Positions 43,853 to 52,634 of a DNA stretch of 64,000 nucleotides are shown in pieces. Made by a program: the position numbers and the translations under genes. The stretch is from assembly GCF_001989615.1 (NCBI RefSeq), contig NZ_CP019067.1, forward strand, positions 2,356,001 through 2,420,000, given 5' to 3'. The notes under the pieces were generated by a model that made no database searches, was not told where the DNA came from, and worked only from the letters and a program-made list of their open reading frames with translations. This stretch comes from Halorientalis sp. IM1011 (GTDB taxonomy: Archaea; Halobacteriota; Halobacteria; Halobacteriales; Haloarculaceae). The number at the start of each line of letters is the position of its first letter. Position 1 is the first letter of the stretch.

Positions 43853-45151
43853 ATGGAGCGTTACGACCAGCTGTACCGGCTGTTCGACGAGTTCGACACC
43901 GGACAGTTGCGGGCCTACCAGGACTTCGTCGACCTGTTCCCGCCGGTGGACTCCCGGGTCGCCCTCGAACACTGGCAAAACGCCAGCGAGGAACTCGCCG
44001 CGGGGAAAGACGAGATCCGCGAGGCCTTCCCCGCGACCGGCGAGACCTTCGCCGACATCGCCGCGACCGCTACCCGCGAACAGGCCTTCACCGCGCTGGA
44101 TCTGCTGGCCAGGTACGACCGCGCGGTCAACGCCCTCGTGCTGGACGTCGACGAGACCCTCCGCTCGGCCGGCCGGACCGACAACGAGATTCCCCGAGAT
44201 ACGTTGCACCTCCTGACGGAGTTCCACGAGGCCGGCGTCCCCATCGTGGTCTGTACCGGCCAGACCCTGGAGAACGTCAAGGGCTTCCTGATCCAGGGGC
44301 TGGGCAACGAACTCGTCCACTCCGGGGACGTGAGCGTCGTCTACGAGGCCGGGACGGGCGTGTTCACGCCCGGTCACGGCGGCGACACCAAACAACTGCT
44401 GTACGAGGACCTCGACGCGGAGATCCGGACCGTCTTCGGGGGCGTCCGCTCGCGTGTCCTCTCGGACGCCCCCGAGGCCCTCCGGCGTGGCTGTCACCTC
44501 CAGGGCAACGAGTTCAACGTCACGATGAAGCCAAACTTCGAGACCGGGAGTCCCCGCGCCCGCGAGGTGATCGACGACGCGCTCTGTTACATGCTCGATC
44601 TGCTCGGTGACGCCGTTCTGCGGGAAGTCGATCTCGACGCCGACGCCGCCGACGATACCGCAGACGCCGTCGATGCCGACGCGAACTCCGACACCGCCGC
44701 CGCGTGGGCGAGAGCCTACTACGCCGCACAGGATCCCGAGATCCGGACGGTGCTGGAGGGTGAGGGCGGAACGGCCGACGCCGACCCCGAGGACGTGCCC
44801 GAGGCGGTCGCCGCCGTGTTCGACCGGATCGACGTGGCATACTACGAGGCCGACGCAGCCGAGATCGGGAGCCTCGAACTCAACAAGGTCGCCGGGGTCG
44901 AGGCCGCCTTCGACGTGCTGGGGATCGACGAGCCCTTCTGTGTGGTGATGGGCGATTCGAAGAGCGACCTCCGGGTGATGGAGTGGGTCGCGGAGAACGA
45001 CATCGGGCTCGCGGCCGCGCCCGAACACGCCTCCCGGGACGTACTGGACCACGTGATGGGGACCGACGAACTCGTCTTCGATCCCGGCGACGCGACCGAC
45101 GTGCTGGCGACGATCTACGCGCTAAATCGGCTAGCGAGGATAGAGTCCTGA
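43853..45151 (+). CDS. HAD-superfamily hydrolase, Cof-like, with helical N-terminus
   Basis: 432 residues. A helical N-terminal region (about 1-95) precedes the HAD core: motif I LVLDVDETLRS (about 97-107), motif II VVCTGQT, motif III Lys (LNKVAG), motif IV GDSKSDLRV (about 366-374). A Cof-type cap with Asp/Ala-rich linker (about 264-285) lies between. Likely a Mg-dependent phosphatase of a sugar phosphate or nucleotide; substrate unknown. Starts 103 bases from gfcR on the opposite strand. Confidence 0.8.
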   Translation: MERYDQLYRLFDEFDTGQLRAYQDFVDLFPPVDSRVALEHWQNASEELAAGKDEIREAFPATGETFADIAATATREQAFTALDLLARYDRAVNALVLDVDETLRSAGRTDNEIPRDTLHLLTEFHEAGVPIVVCTGQTLENVKGFLIQGLGNELVHSGDVSVVYEAGTGVFTPGHGGDTKQLLYEDLDAEIRTVFGGVRSRVLSDAPEALRRGCHLQGNEFNVTMKPNFETGSPRAREVIDDALCYMLDLLGDAVLREVDLDADAADDTADAVDADANSDTAAAWARAYYAAQDPEIRTVLEGEGGTADADPEDVPEAVAAVFDRIDVAYYEADAAEIGSLELNKVAGVEAAFDVLGIDEPFCVVMGDSKSDLRVMEWVAENDIGLAAAPEHASRDVLDHVMGTDELVFDPGDATDVLATIYALNRLARIES

Positions 45152-45156
45152 GAGCC

Positions 45157-45178
45157 GTAATACTTTAGCGGTAATACC
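45157..45178 (+). promoter_or_regulatory. vapB promoter with direct repeats
   Basis: TAATACTTTA is a TATA-like box centred 30 bases before the vapB ATG. It lies within two direct GTAATAC copies (45157 and 45171), a possible site for autoregulation by the AbrB-type antitoxin. Confidence 0.5.
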
Positions 45179-45192
45179 GGTTAGGTACGACT

Positions 45193-45411
45193 ATGACGCG
45201 GGTCACCGAGAAGGGTCAGGTCACGATTCCGAAGTCGATCCGAGAGGAACTCGGCATCAGACCCGGCGATGAGATCACCTTCGTCGAGACCGAGGAAGGC
45301 TACGTCGTCAGGAAGGACGTCGACGAGTCACGCTTCGAGAAGTGGCGGGGCGTGGCCGACACGGACCACACTGTGGACGAACGCATGGACGAACTTCGCG
45401 AGACGCGATGA
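45193..45411 (+). CDS. vapB: AbrB/MazE-fold antitoxin (VapB type)
   Basis: 72 residues: MTRVTEKGQVTIPKSIREELGIRPGDEITFVE is the swapped-hairpin AbrB DNA-binding domain, followed by a short acidic tail that would wrap the toxin. The stop overlaps the toxin start (ATGA), the standard VapBC layout. The complex should bind its own promoter. Confidence 0.9.
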   Translation: MTRVTEKGQVTIPKSIREELGIRPGDEITFVETEEGYVVRKDVDESRFEKWRGVADTDHTVDERMDELRETR

Positions 45412-45887
45412 CGACCGTTGTAGACACGAGCGCTCTGCTTGCACTACTCTATCCCGACGATGCGCACAACCAGCGGGCGAAAAGGGCTCTCGTGGCGGCC
45501 GACGAAGCCGGGAAAATCGTGATCAATCCCGTCGTGTACGCCGAGCTCGCCGCCGACGACACGTTCGAGGACCGAGACGCACTCGATTACTTCCTCGACG
45601 ATACCGGCATCGCGGTCGAATCCATTACCCGCGACACCGCGGCACGCGCTGGCGAGTGCTTCCAGACGTACCTGTCCCGTAGAGGTGAGAAGCTACAATG
45701 TTCGACCTGCGGAAGAGAGACCACTTTCGAGTGTCCGGACTGCGAATCGTCGATCACCGCGCGCCAGCACGTCGCCGCGGACTTTCTGATCGGCGCACAC
45801 GCCGAAACCGCCGGTACCCTGCTCACTTTCGACGGCGGCTTCTTCCGGGATTACTTCGACGTCGAGATGCTACAGATAGAAGAGTAG
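45408..45887 (+). CDS. vapC: PIN-domain toxin (VapC type) with a built-in zinc ribbon
   Basis: 159 residues. PIN catalytic acids: Asp6 (VVDTSAL), Glu46 (YAELA), Asp125 (AADFLIGAHA) and Asp142 (TFDGGF). Between the second and third sits a CxxC...CxxC insertion (Cys98, Cys101, Cys109, Cys112) of about 25 residues, absent from ordinary VapC. Family role: Mg-dependent endoribonuclease held by VapB. Start at 45408 because the earlier in-frame Met lies within vapB and lacks PIN homology. Confidence 0.9.
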   Translation: MTTVVDTSALLALLYPDDAHNQRAKRALVAADEAGKIVINPVVYAELAADDTFEDRDALDYFLDDTGIAVESITRDTAARAGECFQTYLSRRGEKLQCSTCGRETTFECPDCESSITARQHVAADFLIGAHAETAGTLLTFDGGFFRDYFDVEMLQIEE

Positions 45888-45892
45888 TGAAA

Positions 45893-46189
45893 TCAGGCCG
45901 AGCCGCTCACTTTCTCGTGTTCGGAGGTCAGGTGGAACTCCAGGGAGTCGCCGGGGTGGAGGGCCGTGTCGGCGGTGACCGGATCGTGGTTCGTGTCGGG
46001 ATTTCGGACTGCGATCACGTCCGAGCGCAGGCGGTTCCCGTCGAGCATCCCGCTCGCGACCTGGGACCCGTACAGGTCCGCGAGTCTGTCGATTACCTCG
46101 TGTACCGTCTCCCCCTCCCGGACGCCGACGTGTGCCTCCTGGGCCCCGACCCGCGCCGCGAGCGAGCGGCTGATTTCGATGTCGCACAT
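45893..46189 (-). CDS. MoaD/ThiS-like beta-grasp protein without C-terminal Gly-Gly
   Basis: 98 residues. The pattern VHEVIDRLADLYGSQVASGMLDGNRLRSDVIAVRN... then TALHPGDSLEFHL fits a ubiquitin-like MoaD fold, where the GD before the last strand is conserved. The chain ends KVSGSA, so it lacks the diglycine needed for sulfur carriage or protein modification. Either a structural relative or a degenerate SAMP. Adjacent to vapC and kdgA. Confidence 0.6.
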   Translation of the reverse strand: MCDIEISRSLAARVGAQEAHVGVREGETVHEVIDRLADLYGSQVASGMLDGNRLRSDVIAVRNPDTNHDPVTADTALHPGDSLEFHLTSEHEKVSGSA

Positions 46190-46298
46190 GGTTACTCGTA
46201 TCTACTGGCTCCACCGACAAAAAGTTAACTCACTCTCGAAAAAGATACTCGACGAACCGGGGGAAGGGCTTACCCGCTCGGGCGTGGAGGGGGAGACG

Positions 46299-47210
46299 AT
46301 GGCAGATCCGACCGCCGGGAGCGCGGATCCGCTCCCTCTGTACGGTGTCGTTCCGCCGACCGTCACGGCCTTCGACGCCGACGAGTCGGTCGACCTCGAC
46401 GCGACCGCGGCCCACGCCCGCTTCGTCGTCGACGCTGGCTGTCACGGCGTCTTCCCGCTCGGAACCAACGGCGAGTTCCCGCTGTTGACCGGCGAGGAAC
46501 GCCGCCGCGTGGTCGAGACCGTCGTCGACGAGATCGAGAGCGTCCCCGTGGTCCCCGGGGTGGGCGCGCCGAGCACGCACGAGACGGTCGCCAACGCCGA
46601 GCACGCGGCCGACGCGGGTGCGGACGGCGTCATCGTCGTCACGCCGTACTACTACCCGCTCGACGACGCGGCGGCCGTCGACCACTACCGGCGGGTCGCC
46701 GAGGCCGTCGACGTGCCGGTCTACGTCTACCACATCCCCTCCCGCACGGGCAACGCGCTCTCGCTGTCCGCGCTCGATCGAATCGCCGAAATCGACGGCA
46801 TCGCGGGGCTGAAGGATTCCAGCAAGGACGTGCCCTGGCTCGGACAGGCCGTCGACCGCCACCCCGAGTTGAGTTTTCTTGTGGGGTCGGACTCGCTTCT
46901 GTTCCCCGGCCTCGAAATCGGTTGTTCCGGGCTGGTGAGCGCCGTCGCCAACGCCTTCCCCGAACTCGTCGTCGACCTCTACGAGGCGTACGCAGCGGGC
47001 GACGAGGACCGCGCCCGCGACCTCCAGAGCCGGGTGTACGACGTACGGGCGGCGATGAAACGCGGGCCGTACATGGCCGGCGTCAAGACCGCACTCTCCC
47101 TGCGGGACCTCGATTTCGACGTGGGTCCGCTCCGGCGACCGCTCCGCCGGATGGACGAGGACGACCGGGCGGCCCTGGAGTCGGACCTCGCCGACCTCGA
47201 CCTCCCGTAA
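46299..47210 (+). CDS. kdgA: DapA-family 2-keto-3-deoxy-(6-phospho)gluconate aldolase
   Basis: 303 residues. DHDPS/NAL fold with the GTN substrate loop PLGTNGEFP (53-61), catalytic Tyr144 in VYVYHIPSRTG, and the Schiff-base Lys172 in GLKDSSKD. Haloarchaeal KDPG aldolase belongs to this family, and the gene lies 345 bases before gluconate dehydratase, so it should split KD(P)G into pyruvate and glyceraldehyde (3-phosphate). Other DapA-family aldolases cannot be excluded without assay. Confidence 0.87.
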   Translation: MADPTAGSADPLPLYGVVPPTVTAFDADESVDLDATAAHARFVVDAGCHGVFPLGTNGEFPLLTGEERRRVVETVVDEIESVPVVPGVGAPSTHETVANAEHAADAGADGVIVVTPYYYPLDDAAAVDHYRRVAEAVDVPVYVYHIPSRTGNALSLSALDRIAEIDGIAGLKDSSKDVPWLGQAVDRHPELSFLVGSDSLLFPGLEIGCSGLVSAVANAFPELVVDLYEAYAAGDEDRARDLQSRVYDVRAAMKRGPYMAGVKTALSLRDLDFDVGPLRRPLRRMDEDDRAALESDLADLDLP

Positions 47211-47224
47211 GACCGGAAAGCTTG

Positions 47225-47515
47225 ATGGCGTTGCCCGAGCCAGTGCGAGGCATGCTGGGGTCGCTCGCTCGGCTGATCGACACGCCGACGGTCGTCGTCC
47301 TGTTGCTGGTCGGGGCCGTGATCGTGGTCGCGACCGGCGTCCAGTCGAACCCGACCCTCCAGGTGCTCGGCGGGTTCGTCGCCGTGCTGGTGGTCGTCGT
47401 CGCCCTCCTCGTCCTCTTTTTCGTCTTCATCAAGCGACTCAACGAGGACATCGACTCCGACCGGCACGACCTCCGCCGGCAACTCGACGACCTCGTCGAG
47501 GACGACGAGGAGTGA
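47225..47515 (+). CDS. small two-helix membrane protein
   Basis: 96 residues (alternative start at 47252). Two membrane helices (about 20-38 and 47-70) and a charged C-terminal tail predicted as a short coiled coil (RLNEDIDSDRHDLRRQLDDLVEDDEE). Lies 14 bases after kdgA and 40 before gad, so it is probably co-transcribed. No known role. Confidence 0.7.
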   Translation: MALPEPVRGMLGSLARLIDTPTVVVLLLVGAVIVVATGVQSNPTLQVLGGFVAVLVVVVALLVLFFVFIKRLNEDIDSDRHDLRRQLDDLVEDDEE

Positions 47516-47555
47516 GCGCCCCCGCGTTTTAGGACTCCCGCGTGGAACGGAGTCC

Positions 47556-48794
47556 ATGGGAATCGACTACGAGAGCCTCCGGGATCCCAACGCCGAGTAC
47601 ACCATGCGGGACCTCTCGGCCGAGACGATGGGCGTCCGGGCGAAACGCGGCGGCGGCCGCGACGTGGAGATCACCGACGTCCAGACGACGATGGTCGACG
47701 GCAACTTCCCGTGGACGCTCGTCCGCGTCTACACCGACGCCGGGGTCGCCGGCACCGGCGAGGCCTACTGGGGCGCGGGCGTCCCCGAGCTGATCGCGCG
47801 GATGAAACCCTTCCTCGTCGGGGAGAACCCCCTCGACATCGACCGGCTCTACGAACACCTGATCCAGAAGATGTCCGGCGAGGGCTCGGTCGAGGGCGTC
47901 ACCGTCACCGCCGTCGCGGGAATCGAGGTCGCGCTACACGACCTCGCGGGGAAGATCCTCGAACTCCCGGCCTACCAGTTGCTCGGCGGCAAATACCGGG
48001 ATTCGATGCGAGTCTACTGCGACTGCCACACCGAGGAAGAGGCCGACCCGGAGGCCTGCGCCGACGAGGCCGAACGCGTCGTCGAGGAGTTGGGCTACGA
48101 CGCCCTGAAATTCGATCTGGACGTGCCCAGCGGCCTCGAGAAGGATCGCGCCAACCGTCACCTCCGGCCCGGTGAGATCCGCCACAAGACCGAGATCGTC
48201 GAGCAGGTCACCGAGCGCGTCCTCGACCGGGCCGACGTGGCCTTCGACTGCCACTGGACCTTCTCGGGCAACTCCGCCGAACGGCTGGCCGACGCCATCG
48301 AGGAGTTCGACGTGTGGTGGCTCGAAGATCCCGTCCCGCCCGAGAATCTCGAGGTACAGGAGCGGGTCACCCGGTCGACGACGACCCCGATCGCGGTCGG
48401 GGAGAACCGGTACCGCGTGACCGAACTCCGCCGGCTGGTCGAACGCGGGGCCGTCGACATCGTCGCCCCGGACCTGCCGAAGGTCGGTGGCATGCGCGAG
48501 ACCCGGAAGATCGCCGACGTGGCCAACCAGCACTACGTCCCAGTCGCGATGCACAACGTCGCCTCGCCCGTCGCCACCGTCGCCGCTGCCCACGTAGGAA
48601 CCGCGATCCCGAACGCGCTGGCCGTCGAGTTCCACTCCTACGAACTGGACTGGTGGGATGATCTGGTCGAGGGGCCGGTGATCGAGGACGGGGAGATCGA
48701 GGTCCCGGAGGAGCCGGGACTCGGGATCACGCTCGATATGGACGCCGTGGCCGAGCACATGGTCGACGGGGAGGAACTCTTTGACCCGGCGTGA
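47556..48794 (+). CDS. gad: gluconate/galactonate dehydratase (enolase superfamily)
   Basis: 412 residues. Enolase-superfamily layout: cap domain with VRVYTDAGVAGTGEAYWG, metal ligands in DCHWTF, WWLEDPVPPEN and VGENRYR, and a catalytic His in AMHNVASPV. Removes water from gluconate to give 2-keto-3-deoxygluconate, the first step unique to the modified Entner-Doudoroff path. Lies with kdgA and close to a sugar dehydrogenase, kinases and gfcR. Confidence 0.92.
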   Translation: MGIDYESLRDPNAEYTMRDLSAETMGVRAKRGGGRDVEITDVQTTMVDGNFPWTLVRVYTDAGVAGTGEAYWGAGVPELIARMKPFLVGENPLDIDRLYEHLIQKMSGEGSVEGVTVTAVAGIEVALHDLAGKILELPAYQLLGGKYRDSMRVYCDCHTEEEADPEACADEAERVVEELGYDALKFDLDVPSGLEKDRANRHLRPGEIRHKTEIVEQVTERVLDRADVAFDCHWTFSGNSAERLADAIEEFDVWWLEDPVPPENLEVQERVTRSTTTPIAVGENRYRVTELRRLVERGAVDIVAPDLPKVGGMRETRKIADVANQHYVPVAMHNVASPVATVAAAHVGTAIPNALAVEFHSYELDWWDDLVEGPVIEDGEIEVPEEPGLGITLDMDAVAEHMVDGEELFDPA

Positions 48795-48803
48795 CCGCGC
48801 GAG

Positions 48804-49883
48804 CTACAGTTCGACGCGCTCACCGCGCTCGCCCGACTCGTAGATCGCCTCGATGATTCGCATGTCGGTCAGCCCGTGTTCACCGTCCCCCTCCGGCTGT
48901 TCCGTCGTGAGGACGCGGTCGGCGAAGTAATCGAACTCCTCGCGCATCTGATCGACCTGCTCGAACTCGATATCGGCGGTCGTCTCGCCTCTGGAGACGG
49001 TCACCTGCCGGGGCTCGCTCGGGAAGAAGGCGGGGTCGATCCGGGCGCGACCCTCGGTGCCGATCACCTCGATGTGACTGGACTGGGCCGCGGCCTGACT
49101 GGCCGTGCAGGTTGCGAACACACCCTCGGGGAATTCGAGGGTGAACGCGGCCCGCTCGTCCGGCACGTCGTCGAAAGCCGCTCCCGAGGAGTCCATCGAG
49201 GCCCGGACGGCGACCGGATCGCCCTCCAGCAGGAAGCGGGCGGTGTTCAGCGGGTAGAGGCCGATATCGGTGACCGAGGCTCCCGGGCCCGCGAGTTCGG
49301 GGTCCAGCCGCCACTGGTCGGGGTTCGGGATCATCTCGAGGAGGGGCTGGGACATGTGCCCGTGGACAGCGACGGGGTCGCCGAGTAGCCCTTCCCGGAG
49401 CAGGTCCCGGACCCGTCGCACGGCGGGCTCGGTGTGCATGCGGTAGGCGACCATGAGGGTGATCCCGGCCTCGTCGGTGGCCGCGACCATCCGTTCGGCC
49501 CGCTCGACGTTCGCTTCCATCGGCTTCTCACAGAGAACGGCCTTCCCGAACTCGGCGGCCGACGCGACGTATTCGAGGTGGGTCGCGTTGGGCGTGGCGA
49601 CGTAGACGGCGTCGTAGGCGTCGGTCGCTGCCCCGTCGTGGAACTGCTCGGCCGAGAGTCCGTGTTCGATCCCTGCGTCGGCGGCGACCTCGCGGGCCTT
49701 TTCGCGGGTGCGGCTGACCGCGACGGTCGTCTCACACAGGGCCGAATCGGCGATGGCGGGGATCGCCTCCTCGCGCGTCCACCAGCCCAGTCCCACCACG
49801 GCCACGCGGAGCGGCCCCGCGTCGTCGCCCGAGACCCGCCAGTCCCGCTCTGTGAACTCGTCGAGAACGGTGGTGAGGTCCAT
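48804..49883 (-). CDS. Gfo/Idh/MocA sugar dehydrogenase (xylose dehydrogenase-like)
   Basis: 359 residues. N-terminal NADP-binding Rossmann domain ([14 protein letters not shown]), the EKP motif in LCEKPMEAN, and the C-terminal alpha/beta domain. It closely resembles, from memory, the NADP-dependent D-xylose 1-dehydrogenase of Haloarcula and Haloferax ([26 protein letters not shown]). In this cluster it could also oxidise glucose; sequence does not decide. Start 49883; longer frame reaching 50642 runs antisense to the histidine kinase and is not real. Confidence 0.87.
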   Translation of the reverse strand: MDLTTVLDEFTERDWRVSGDDAGPLRVAVVGLGWWTREEAIPAIADSALCETTVAVSRTREKAREVAADAGIEHGLSAEQFHDGAATDAYDAVYVATPNATHLEYVASAAEFGKAVLCEKPMEANVERAERMVAATDEAGITLMVAYRMHTEPAVRRVRDLLREGLLGDPVAVHGHMSQPLLEMIPNPDQWRLDPELAGPGASVTDIGLYPLNTARFLLEGDPVAVRASMDSSGAAFDDVPDERAAFTLEFPEGVFATCTASQAAAQSSHIEVIGTEGRARIDPAFFPSEPRQVTVSRGETTADIEFEQVDQMREEFDYFADRVLTTEQPEGDGEHGLTDMRIIEAIYESGERGERVEL

Positions 49884-50000
49884 ACCCACCGTTCGCTCCC
49901 CACGCGAAAAGGCACCGGGGTCGACCCCCTGACACGTCGCCGTGAGGGGCCGGCGTCGATCCGGCGTGCGGTTATCAGCGCTGATTCCCTCGTGCGTACA

Positions 50001-50010
50001 CTTAACTTGG
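50001..50010 (+). promoter_or_regulatory. TATA-like box of the second histidine kinase gene
   Basis: CTTAACTTGG is centred about 26 bases before the ATG at 50031. Confidence 0.45.
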
Positions 50011-50030
50011 CGTGACGGGTTTGGGAACAC

Positions 50031-51896
50031 ATGCCATTCGGCATCCCTGTACTCACAGGGTTGCTCGTCCTCTCTGGCGCGCTCTCGACGGCGGTCGCGG
50101 CGTTCCTCTGGAACGAGCGCCCGAGGTCGGGAGCGACGCCGCTGATCTTCGTCGAGATCAGTCTGGCGCTGTGGGCGTTCGGACAAGCGCTGGTCGTCGC
50201 CGGCGAGCAGGTATCCCTGACCGCCGGTGCCGCGACGACGCTGTTCGCGATGTCGTTCATCGGCCCGGCGCTGTTTCTGTTCGCACGCCAGTACACGGGC
50301 CACACGGCCGGCGTCTCGAGGCGACTCGTCGCGGGACTGGCGATCGTCCCGCTCGCCGTCTTCGCCGTCGGCGTCCTGAGCGTCGTCGGGGCTGTCGGAC
50401 TCGGCCCCGTCCGTCTCGGCCACGCCGGCCAGTCGACGCTGGCGGCCGAATACGGCCCGGTCTTCTGGGGTGTCGTCGCGTACTCGTACGCGCTGCTCTT
50501 TCTCGGCGACTACTACCTGTTCGGGAAGTTCGTCGGCTCCCGGAACGTCTACCGGAAGCGGACCTTCTTCTTTCTGACCTACAGCCTCCTGCTGACGGGG
50601 TGTCACGCGCTGAGTACCGCAGGTCTGAGCCCGACGCCGCACTACACGCTCGCCCCGCTGGCGAATCTGGTCTTCGGCTCGTTCTCGCTGCTGGTGTTCG
50701 TCGGCTACCGATCCTACGAGTTCCTCCCGCTCCGGCCGATCCTCGAACTGGTCGGGTCACAGTCAAAGAGCCTCGCGCCGGTCGCCCGGACCGCCATGAT
50801 CGAGGAGATGGGCGGCGGGATGCTCGTGACCGACCACCGCAACCGCGTCGTCGACATCAACCCGATGGGCCGGAAGATCGTGGGCGACCCCGACGCACGC
50901 GTCGTCGGTCGCCAGCTCGAGGCGGTCCTCCCGCCCGAGATATTCGTCGACGAGGACGATACGCGCCTCCTCGATCCCCACGTGGCGGGCGAGTTCACTG
51001 GCGTCTGGGTCCGGACGCCGTCGGGTGCGAAGCGCTGTTTCGACGTGACGATCACCGAACTCGACGGCGAGGGGACGACCGGCCGCGTCTCGTTGATCCA
51101 CGACGTGACCGAGCGCGAGCGCCGAAAACAGGCCCTCGAAGAACGGACCGCCGAACTCAGACGACAGAACGAACAGCTGGAGGACTTCGCGGGCATCGTC
51201 TCCCACGACCTCCGGAACCCGCTGAACGTCGCCGACGGAGCCATCGAGTTGGCCCGCCGGAACGAACAGTTCGACTACCTCGACCGCGCGGAGAACGCCC
51301 ACGACCGCATGGAGACGATCATCGAGGACGTGCTGACGCTGGCCCGCCAGGGCCAGACCGTCGACGAGACCGAGTCGGTCTCCCTCCACTCCGTCGCCGC
51401 CGAGGCCTGGGCGAACGTCGACACCCGCGACGCCACCCTGGAGCGTCGTGACGACGTGACCTTCGAGGCCGACCGTACCCGACTGCTCCGACTGTTCGAG
51501 AACCTCTTCCGGAACGCTGTCGAACACGGTTCGACGAGCCCTCCTTCGCAGGCTCAGGAGGACGCTGTCGAACACGGCGGCGACTCGGTGACGGTGACGG
51601 TCGGTACTGTGGGCGAGGAGTCGACGACGGACGAGCCGCTGCGGTCGGGCCCGCGCGGCTTCTACGTCGCCGACGACGGCTCCGGTATCCCCGAGGACGA
51701 GCGCGAGGTCGTGCTGGAGCAGGGCTACTCCACCAGCGAGGAGGGGACCGGACTCGGCCTCTCGATCGTCAACACCGCCGCCGACGCTCACGGCTGGGAG
51801 ATCGCCGTGACCGAGAGCGAGGACGGTGGCGCGAAGTTCGAGATCACGGGGCTGGCCGGCACCGAACCGTCGCTGGAGAGCGAACCGGAGCCCTGA
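50031..51896 (+). CDS. membrane sensor histidine kinase (7TM - PAS - HisKA - HATPase)
   Basis: 621 residues. Seven hydrophobic helices (about 5-225, histKA_7TM type), a PAS domain (about 255-360), H-box [11 protein letters not shown] with His392, N-box NAVEHG (495-500), G1 DDGSGIP (548-554) and GTGLGLS (573-579). Directly after the N-box an insertion repeats its words: DAVEHG (511-516). At DNA level 16 bases recur 48 bases apart around a short inverted repeat. No response regulator is adjacent, so this is an orphan kinase. Confidence 0.92.
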   Translation: MPFGIPVLTGLLVLSGALSTAVAAFLWNERPRSGATPLIFVEISLALWAFGQALVVAGEQVSLTAGAATTLFAMSFIGPALFLFARQYTGHTAGVSRRLVAGLAIVPLAVFAVGVLSVVGAVGLGPVRLGHAGQSTLAAEYGPVFWGVVAYSYALLFLGDYYLFGKFVGSRNVYRKRTFFFLTYSLLLTGCHALSTAGLSPTPHYTLAPLANLVFGSFSLLVFVGYRSYEFLPLRPILELVGSQSKSLAPVARTAMIEEMGGGMLVTDHRNRVVDINPMGRKIVGDPDARVVGRQLEAVLPPEIFVDEDDTRLLDPHVAGEFTGVWVRTPSGAKRCFDVTITELDGEGTTGRVSLIHDVTERERRKQALEERTAELRRQNEQLEDFAGIVSHDLRNPLNVADGAIELARRNEQFDYLDRAENAHDRMETIIEDVLTLARQGQTVDETESVSLHSVAAEAWANVDTRDATLERRDDVTFEADRTRLLRLFENLFRNAVEHGSTSPPSQAQEDAVEHGGDSVTVTVGTVGEESTTDEPLRSGPRGFYVADDGSGIPEDEREVVLEQGYSTSEEGTGLGLSIVNTAADAHGWEIAVTESEDGGAKFEITGLAGTEPSLESEPEP

Positions 51897-51985
51897 CCGA
51901 TACTGCCGGCCGGACGTCTGTCACATCCCGAGCGACGCGAACAATAACCGCTCACAGTAGTTTGGGAACACGCCGTCCGTCGGTA

Positions 51986-52546
51986 TCACTCCATGTGCCG
52001 CACGACGGTGTGGCGACACCGTTCGTGGGGCACGAGATCGTCGGCTCGCTCGGGCGTCCCCGACGGGTGCTCGCTGGCCGCTTCGCGGATGATCGACCGC
52101 AGTTCGTCGAGGTCGACCGGCCCCCGGTCGTCGATTTCGGACCGCACGTCCGCACAGACCTGCGAGTCGTCCTGTCCGACGGAGTCGACCCAGCGGAACC
52201 GCACGTCGCCGCCGGCCTGGTCGGTGAACGTCCGGACGCGGGCCAGGTTCCGGATCGACGCCACTTCCGTGTCGACGATGGTCCGGGCGCGTTCCTCGTC
52301 CATGTCGAGTTCCCGGGCGACACGGTCGGCGATCATCGACCGGGCGTACCCCTCCTCGCGGCCCAACTCGGCAGCGAGAATCTCTGCGACCTGCCGGGCG
52401 TCCTCCCCGGAGAGGCCGTAGTGTTCCAGGATCGACCCGGCGCGGCGCTCCACGTCGACCGCGAGTTCGAGCTCTCCGTCGTCGCCGTCGTCGGTCGCGT
52501 CCCCCTCGCCGCCGAGCAACCCGCTGACCCAGCTACGCAAACCCAT
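51986..52546 (-). CDS. phage minor head (SPP1 gp7)-like domain protein
   Basis: 186 residues. The N-terminal half is acidic and helical; the C-terminal half (TFTDQAGGDVRFRWVDSVGQDDSQVCADVRSEIDDRGPVDLDELRSII, about 105-152) resembles the Arg/Trp-Asp-Cys pattern of SPP1 gp7/Mu gpF minor head proteins. No other phage gene is nearby, so it is either a relic or a domesticated gene. A strong TATA box 27 bases upstream shows it may be expressed. Family assignment is tentative. Confidence 0.65.
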   Translation of the reverse strand: MGLRSWVSGLLGGEGDATDDGDDGELELAVDVERRAGSILEHYGLSGEDARQVAEILAAELGREEGYARSMIADRVARELDMDEERARTIVDTEVASIRNLARVRTFTDQAGGDVRFRWVDSVGQDDSQVCADVRSEIDDRGPVDLDELRSIIREAASEHPSGTPERADDLVPHERCRHTVVRHME

Positions 52547-52568
52547 GTGACTGGATATCTCCCTCTCC

Positions 52569-52578
52569 GATATAAAGT
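52569..52578 (-). promoter_or_regulatory. TATA box of the gp7-like gene
   Basis: ACTTTATATC on the minus strand, centred 27 bases before the ATG at 52546; leaderless geometry. Confidence 0.65.
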
Positions 52579-52634
52579 TCGGCTACATTTCGGTCGGAGA
52601 ACTCCCGACGACGGCCCCGCCCGCCGCCGTCCCA

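Noticed and set aside
45893-46189. SAMP ubiquitin-like modifier
   Set aside because: The C-terminus lacks Gly-Gly, so conjugation or sulfur transfer is not supported.
49884-50642. Long N-terminal extension of the sugar dehydrogenase
   Set aside because: It runs antisense to the histidine kinase gene and lacks family similarity; the Rossmann domain begins near 49883.
51986-52546. Prophage remnant
   Set aside because: A single gp7-like gene without capsid, portal, terminase or integrase genes within several kilobases.
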